A program made the translations under genes and the position numbers. The notes beneath the pieces were generated by a model that saw only the letters and a list, made by a program, of their open reading frames with translations, ran no database searches and had not been told where the DNA came from. Positions 58,216 through 64,000 of a stretch of DNA of 64,000 nucleotides are shown one piece after another. Source of the DNA: Triatoma infestans (Eukaryota; Arthropoda; Insecta; Hemiptera; Reduviidae); contig JAAEAF010001973.1 in assembly GCA_011037195.1 (NCBI GenBank), forward strand, positions 145,756-209,755, given 5' to 3'. Each line of letters opens with the position of its first letter. The stretch's first letter is position 1.

Positions 58216-60041
58216 ATAGAGAGAACAGAACAGCAAGGGAAAAGAAAAGAGAGCAATATCAATATGATTTAGCAAAGTATAACTATTATAACAGGAGGAG
58301 AAAGGTAGTTCAGGACGTCATGAACGCGATGCACCAAAGGATGCCCGATACCTATTGAGAGAATAAAAAACACATTTTAAAACGCCGATTGAGCGAGTTA
58401 ATAGCAACAAAAGAGTAAACTATGAAATCTCCGCAGTGAGACCGGATATTCCGGCTATAAACATACAAAATATACAAAAGGCCATTAAATCTACTTCTCT
58501 GGATACATCTCCATTCCTGATGGGGTTCTAATCAGAACCATTAAAGTTTTAGGAGTCGCTCATATAATCTCATAAATAGTATCTGCCGGCAATCAGGCTG
58601 CTGAGAAGGTAATCAATTGTGTGCAGAGGACTTTTGAGGAAATTGGACTCTCTGTGAACCCCGCCAAAAGTACTTCGATTGTAATAAAGAACGGCTGCAC
58701 TTTCTCCAAGCTGCACTTTCTCTTGAGAACGGCCAACAAATTGTTTCAATCTGCGGTGAGAATACGATTAAGTACTTGGACTGAACATTTAAGGGTGAGC
58801 TGCTGTAGTTAATTTGGTAGTTCCCTGACCAAATTAAATGAAAATCTCAATAAGCTAATAACGTCCAGCCTACTAAAACCAGAGCAGAAGTTGAATATAG
58901 TCAACCAATATATTTTCCCTACGTCGGTATATCCGCTCCAGACCGTACCTCTGGTAAAGCTGGTCATGCAACCCTTGATGGAATTGATATAATCATCCGC
59001 AGGAGTGTTAAAGCTGTTCTAGGGTTACCTGCTAACACCTCTTCTGCAATGTTTTACGCCTCAAGGCGGTTTCGCGGCCTAGGAGTACTCTGTTGCCGGT
59101 GGGAAGCTCCCCTGCTGCTAGTCCATTGCCCAAAGACCAGCAAGAGTAACTGATTCCCACTTCCAAGCGATTTTTAATTATACAGAGGAAGCAACTGAAT
59201 GCGTAGAAAGACTTGGAATGACTGATATTTGCTTGCAGGAAGTCATAATATAAGGAAAATAAGGCAGATTTTGCGAGAAAAGGCCTTCAAGGATGGAACA
59301 GTAGTAAATGGTAGGGAGTAAGGACTCTCCATTTTAAAGACAGTCCGAAAACGAACTCTTACATTTATGACAAGCAAATCCTCACTGAAACAAATGGACC
59401 AATGCCCTTAAATTAAACGTGAATTATGCTCCTCTTCGTGGAGTACCAGAATGAGCGGACAAGTGGCAGGAGATGTTGGAGTGCTTTGCTGCAGATGCGG
59501 CCAAGAGTCGGAAACCCCTTTGCATGTATTGGGAAAATGCTCGTTTAACATGCTCCTTGTCACACGTCGCCATCATGGTGTGAAGCGAAGGATTCTGGGG
59601 CAGCTCGGACATAAAGGAATGTCTTGCTTCGAAGATAGGGCGCTAAGGTACGCGGACGTAGTGGCCTTTCCAAGAAAGAATGGAATGGCCATGATAATTG
59701 TTCCCACTGTCCGCTTTGAGTCGAACAACCCGAATCAAGCAGAAGTCGTAGATAAAGGAAAGAAAAGCATCTACGAGAAGTGCATCCTTTTTTTGAAAGA
59801 AAAGTTCCGAGAGGAGTTCGGCGAGAGGGATTTTGCAGTAAAAGGCTGTGGTTTGGAGCCCGTGGAACAATCCTCCGGTTCACCGGCAAATACTTGGAGG
59901 AGATTGGAATGGAATCAAAGGAACAATCGCTCTTATCGGAAAATAGCGTATCCCAGCATCATATATATGGGACTTAACGTCCAATTCGCCTCCTCTCTAC
60001 CTATTGACTATTCTCCCGATCTTGTTTGTTTGTTTTCTTAA
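58216..60041 (+). mobile_element. Degraded R2-clade LINE with restriction-like endonuclease
   Basis: Text with many stops follows the order of R2-type ORFs: ENRTAREKKREQYQYDLAKY, KAIKSTSLDTSPFPDGVLIR (reverse transcriptase finger motif), IKVLGVAHIIS, then directly VINCVQRTFEEIGLSVNPAK (after the catalytic centre), KYLGLTF-like text, NENLNKLITSSLLKPEQKLN, SVKAVLGLPANTSSAMFYAS, a zinc motif and a restriction-like endonuclease. The palm from motif A to the YxDD box is missing between about 58,585 and 58,620. The element is inactive. Nothing nearby looks like ribosomal DNA, the usual R2 target. Confidence 0.8.
59451..60041 (+). pseudogene. R2-like zinc motif and restriction-like endonuclease domain
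   Basis: 196-codon frame. Residues 13-30 hold C-x2-C...H-x4-C (CCRCGQESETPLHVLGKC), the zinc motif before the R2-type endonuclease. Residues 67-90 (RYADVVAFPRKNGMAMIIVP, then TVRFE) match the region that in R2-clade elements has PD and, further on, an aspartate; here proline is lost and the second aspartate position is valine. KSIYEKCILFLKEKFREEFG follows. After about residue 133 the match (GARGTILRFTGKYLEEIG) continues in the next frame, so a frameshift lies near 59,850. The domain would cut the target in active relatives. Overlapping frames are shadows. Confidence 0.8.
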
Positions 60042-60774
60042 TTAGTTTTTGCAGTTTTTATTGACGAAGACTATCTAGTCCTGCTTTTATTTGACATAAA
60101 TATGTACAATCATAGTTTTTACTTTTTCCGTTTTGTTTTTTTTTTAATTTTGAAACCTACGAAATATTTATTGTTTTTAATCAATTGTTTTTTAATTCTG
60201 GTTTTATCAATAAGGTACCTCTTGTTACATTGATTATATTTATGATTGTTGAATATTAATGACCATTAGACCGTGATATTCAATTACATATCTATCACGA
60301 TTGATCGGTATGCTGTGATTTTCAGCAATCTAACTAAGTTAAGGCAGCATCATTTATTTATATTTGTAATTGTAAATATTTATAAATAAATTGTTTCTCT
60401 CTCTTATTCCTGATATTAGTTAAATAGAAATAATTGTTTTATTAACGAAATAAAAATACTGTATTAATTAATTTTTAAATGCTCTAAGAGGTACAGCATT
60501 CATGTGAGCCCTGAAAAGTACATGAAAATAAAAACTTTTTTTAACAATTTTGGATCTTACTAGAGAGAATGGGAAGATACATTTTCATTTTGACTGGGGA
60601 ACTGCAATATTAGTCTTTTCTCTAGAATGCTGTTTTAGTTTCTGCTCGTTCCAGGTTCCATCGTCTTCAATAACATTGAAGATAATTAAACGTTTGTAAA
60701 AATTTTCTTTTGAGTATTTGTCAAAAGGGAAATCAAAGAACGAGTTATTTCAAATAAGATTTTGCTTTCCTTTT
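60042..60774. other. AT-rich stretch, including the LINE 3' region
   Basis: The first ~100 bases are probably the 3' UTR of the R2-like element; no tail or target duplication was found. No gene in the rest. Confidence 0.4.
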
Positions 60775-61340
60775 TACTTTCTCTCTCGCTCTGTTAAGAG
60801 GAAATGCATGTTTAGAGGTACTTTGATTAAGAATCAAAATAGTTTTAGCTAATGGTCAGTGTGTGCATGTTTTTTAACAAAATATCTCAAAAAAACCGAA
60901 AGTCGTAGGAGGTTTAAACTTGGTATTCCGTTTTACTACTACCGCATCTGATACAAAGATTCGGGTAAAATCCATAACCACAAGTAGGACTTTACTTAAT
61001 TGTTTTTCCAATTTTCGTGTTTTTCTCAAATATGGCTCCAACGATTTTCTTTAAACACCGTATGCTATCTACTACATACATAAATAGGTATCACTTTTAT
61101 ATGAAGCATTTTCCCGGAAATGTAGTTCTTGGGGAGGTTGTGGGGGGGTACGGTAATGTTAAGGTTTCCTTTGAAGTACCACTACAGTTTCAATTTACAT
61201 TTATAGAATATTACTATTCGTTAGAACCATTGGTATAATCCCAAATTTGAAGAAAATCGGTTGCGGCTTTATAGAATAGGGTTTTAAATTTTGTTTGTAT
61301 TGTCTTAGAAAACTTCTATAAAGATTTGTTTAAACTAGCA
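60775..61340 (-). repeat. Family S repeat, right part
   Basis: Reverse orientation: tttactttctctctcgctct with gttaagaggaaatg (decayed hairpin), aaaaccgaaagtcgtaggag, ttggtattccgttttactac, gggtaaaatccataaccaca, module 2 (atggctccaacgattttctt) and ccaaatttgaagaaaatcgg. Confidence 0.78.
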
Positions 61341-61779
61341 TTGCTAACTATGAAAAAATTTATTTTAGGAGTTTCTGCGAAAAATCAGCTGTTGACCATT
61401 GTGTAAACAAAGTGCTAATTTTTTGTGTGCTGACTTAAATGACTATTTATTAAAGAATTAGTGACGTTTTGACGCAAACGTTGCCGGTTACTGACCGCCA
61501 GTGCTCAATTTATCTAGCGTGATAATAATTTAAGTAATTTAACTGTGTTAACTTGTAAACTCCAGGGTGTTTGAAAAATCAAGGAAAAAAGTGAGCTTAC
61601 CATTTCCTTTAATTCTTAATAGAAAGTGCAATACATTTACAGTATATTACTGTGAAATTGGACACTTTTCTTCTTTGTTTTCTAATTAGTTCAATGACTT
61701 GAATTATTCATTATTTTTATTCTAACCTATATATATATAGATTTATTTAGTTTTTAATTAAAACAATACTGAGCCCAAT
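61341..61779. other. Unassigned stretch
   Basis: A patch with acgttgccggttactgaccg (about 61,479) is less AT-rich and may be the 5' UTR of the Jockey fragment to the right. Confidence 0.35.
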
Positions 61780-62333
61780 GGGTCTCAGTGATACTGAGGC
61801 AGAAGGCGGCAACCGACGAAGTGCGTCAGAGTTGCATCTTTTCACAAAAATTCAAAAGATCGACTAGTTCACCTGACAAAGGAAGGCATAAAGTGCAAAG
61901 AAAGAAAACCAATCACAACACAAAGTACCACTCCTAGCACTAGTACGTTTGAAGATATTATGGTACCCCCTTCTACCTTGACATCTTTCACTTCTTCAAC
62001 TACAACCACAACAGTCAATACTTGACCATTTTTTACACCAAATCCTTTCGCACCACTCACTGTTCCGGAAGATCAAGATGTACAACCCGAAATTCGTGAA
62101 AGAACTCACAAACCACCACCAATCTATGTCAATAACGTTAACAATTACATAGGGTTCTGCAAAACCCTCAGTGAACTGATTGGACCAAATTCTTTTTCTT
62201 GTAAATCTCGAACAGCAGACACTAAAGTAAACACAACATCTGTAGATTCATATAGAACCACTATTAAATATTTACGTGAAAAAGGTGCAGACTTCCATAC
62301 ATACCAGCTTAAAGAAGAGAAAGCCTACCGAGT
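61780..62333 (+). pseudogene. Jockey-like LINE ORF1 fragment
   Basis: Plus-strand reading with frame breaks: a threonine/serine-rich part (STTPSTSTFEDIMVPPSTLT), a stop after TTTTVNT, then one frame with VPEDQDVQPEIRERTHKPPP, IYVNNVNNYIGFCKTLSEL, VNTTSVDSYRTTIKYLREKG and ADFHTYQLKEEKAYRV. KPPPIYV...FHTYQLKEEKAYRV is characteristic of the region before the zinc knuckles in Jockey-type ORF1 proteins. The fragment stops there at the junction with family S sequence, so the knuckles and ORF2 are gone. The ORF1 protein would bind element RNA. Confidence 0.82.
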
Positions 62334-62344
62334 AAATTTGTCAA

Positions 62345-62405
62345 TTATAGTTTTGAGAACTGGAGTAAGAGAAAGTTGTGTGAGTGTTCCACATCAGATT
62401 TTTTT
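62345..62405 (-). repeat. Family S repeat, left end only
   Basis: Reverse orientation: ggagtaagagaaagttgtgt and gagtgttccacatcagattt. It joins the Jockey ORF1 fragment, which breaks off just before it. Confidence 0.75.
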
Positions 62406-63189
62406 TATCATAAAGAACTTGATATCTTACTTAGTAATTAATGTTATTTTTATTATTAATGTTTACAATGAATATTTTAATTTTGTAGTCTGTAAATGGT
62501 GTTTCACTCTAAACAGCTGATTTCTTTACTGTACTGAACTTTCTGCAGTTGTTATTTTGAGGACGTGTTTATTTAAATTTTACTTATTTATTTGCTTAAA
62601 AAAATATAAAAAAATTGTCTAAAAATATTTATTTATTTCTGGTTTATGTTCTGAATAAGGAGGGGAAAGAAAACCAATCTCTCTCCAGGAAGTTCCTTTC
62701 TTCTTGAAAGAAAAGTTGGCTAAAATAAGGTTTCTTTATATTTTGTTAGTGATTCCTTCTACCTTGCTCCTTTTAGCACATGTCTCTCTTTCGTTTTCGA
62801 TAAATCAAGTGTCTGCTATATTTCCTTATTTCATTTATTCTGCAAATATGTTCATACAGATATTTATGGTGACTTTTCTTTCTTTTTTCCACGCAATTCG
62901 AGTTTATGTATATATTCCAAGTGTGGCTTCTATTCCCTGCTTCTCTTACATCATTCTTTATTTTTTTTTGACTATAAATTGTTATCACAATTGTTTTAAT
63001 TGCTTCGTAGATGTGTGAATCTCTAAAAAATTAATTAATCTGTTAGAAGTTAAATGAAGATTCGAATAGTTGTATGTTTTTGTTTTAATTGATTAAATAT
63101 AATAAATTTTAGCTCTCATGTTTTAAAAATTGAGAGTGGAAACTTGATGCAAAAATAAATGTTTGTAATCACTAAAATAAAAAGTTCAA
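62406..63189. other. AT-rich stretch
   Basis: A 104-codon plus-strand frame (62,704-63,018) is rich in F, L, I and V, as expected from T-rich DNA, and is not called as a gene. Confidence 0.45.
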
Positions 63190-63194
63190 CAAAA

Positions 63195-63198
<4 letters not shown>

Positions 63199-63232
<34 letters not shown>
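63199..63232. repeat. AC microsatellite
   Basis: About 17 AC units, the longest in the window. The neighbouring cagacccctctttagtctct may be decayed family S sequence (agaccaattt...), matching the usual place of the AC tract. Confidence 0.85.
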
Positions 63233-63235
<3 letters not shown>

Positions 63236-63514
63236 CCCTCTTTAGTCTCTAGAAATTTTCTTTTTCAGAATTCAGCAGACCTCACGATATATTTTTCCTG
63301 GGGAAAAACTGTAAAGAATACATTCCTCTTTTTTATATCAGTGAAAGAATGTGGGAACCACTCACGATACTTCCATTAGATTTTTTCTTTAAACTGGATT
63401 ATTAATTACCTCACTAGTTTAAGAGTTTAGTTTTAAAATACAATTAAAAAGACCAGTCAGTGAATAAACTGAATTTGCTCTGTGCAAGTCTATGTTACCA
63501 CACTGTCTGACAAA
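63233..63514. other. Unassigned stretch
   Basis: Possible decayed family S right end at the start. Nothing else seen. Confidence 0.35.
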
Positions 63515-63590
63515 CGCATCCTGAAGATGAGCGAATGCTCGAAACCGATCGATGACCACAAAATGAAGCAGGCTACCACGGAAAATGTCT
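63515..63590 (+). repeat. Dispersed repeat H, copy 2
   Basis: Plus-strand counterpart of 28,770-28,870: ctgaagatgagcgaatgctc, gaaaccgatcgatgaccaca, aaatgaagcaggctaccacg. It holds a perfect 4-bp stem (gagc, gaat, gctc; 63,529-63,540) between CTGAAGAT and GAAAC. Confidence 0.7.
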
Positions 63591-63749
63591 CTGATATTAA
63601 TTACACCGTTGTGTAAATATAAACGTAGTCGTGGACCTTATATGAACGTAGTCGTGGTGGGAATACTTGCTGTTTAGGTAGTAATGTCAATATGATTACA
63701 AGACCAGAAGACAACAGTCAACAAGACAACAGTCAAAACAAGACAACAG

Positions 63750-63955
63750 TGTCTACAAACATTTGAAATCAAACGTCATGGATTCAAGAGAAAATTTCCA
63801 AAATTATTTTTTTCGGAGAAAAGTGAAAGAATTCTTACTAAGCATTCCGAGTTTAAAGAAATTCGTTAAAGTCATTTTCAATTAAATTCTAACATATATT
63901 CTGTAAAGTTGCTGCCCTTCCGGTTGAGCGAATTGAGTTTTAATCAGAAATATAT
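63750..63955 (+). repeat. Family S repeat, module 2/1 fragment at the window end
   Basis: Forward orientation: gagaaaatttccaaaattat, attccgagtttaaagaaatt, then ctgtaaagttgctgcccttc and cggttgagcgaattgagttt. Confidence 0.65.
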
Positions 63956-64000
63956 TGTGTTTTTTGTAATATTAAAAGCAACTAAAAATTTTGTAAATTA

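Noticed and set aside
62704..63018. 104-codon frame resembling a multi-pass membrane protein
   Set aside because: T-rich DNA yields F/L/I/V-rich text in one frame by default; no homology or conserved pattern is visible.

Overview
This is an AT-rich eukaryotic window, most likely from an insect genome and possibly a hemipteran; the order is a guess. It shows no operons and no clear intact host gene. Instead it holds relics of arthropod-type transposable elements: LINEs with RNase H, RTE-like and Jockey-like LINEs, an R2-clade LINE, two Tc1/mariner-type DNA transposons, putative LTR-type insertions, and many copies of one noncoding repeat. The only long GC-richer open frames belong to a LINE at 50.6-55.8 kb.

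Layout. 1.4-2.7 kb: a foldback Tc1/mariner derivative with very long inverted repeats. 5.5-7.2 kb: one copy of the common repeat (called family S here), split by a 742-bp LINE 3' fragment with a 14-bp target duplication. 10.4-11.7 kb: a LINE relic with an RNase H domain on the minus strand. 13.6-15.0 kb: a 5'-truncated Jockey-like LINE on the minus strand with an 8-bp target duplication; a short plus-strand copy of the 50-kb LINE has inserted into it. 18.25-18.72 kb: an unidentified coding relic. 23.49-23.66 kb: a GC-rich island, the best candidate for host regulatory DNA. 24.4 kb: a tRNA-like sequence. 25.1-26.4 kb: two LINE tails on the minus strand. 30.8-34.85 kb: an old Tc1-like transposase split by a near full-length RTE-like LINE with a 14-bp target duplication. 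35.35-35.98 and 39.8-40.5 kb: more LINE tails. 44.37-44.70 and 47.24-47.57 kb: two ~330-bp insertions, the second with solo-LTR structure. 46.3-46.7 and 48.1-49.9 kb: two copies of a second RNase H LINE. 50,601-55,766: a complete RNase H LINE with a 12-bp target duplication and only one visible ORF-breaking change. 57.9-60.0 kb: an internally deleted R2-clade LINE with a restriction-like endonuclease. 61.8-62.3 kb: a Jockey ORF1 fragment.

The rest is AT-rich sequence and family S. Family S is a roughly 1-kb noncoding repeat seen at more than 20 places in both orientations. It has recognisable ends, two related internal modules, an AC microsatellite at a fixed place and a terminal hairpin. It is the strongest candidate here for an undescribed element. 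The nested insertions let the relative order of events be read: family S and the Tc1/Jockey copies are older, and the RTE, the 742-bp fragment and the short copy of the 50-kb LINE came later.

All family assignments come from reading motifs by eye; no search was run.
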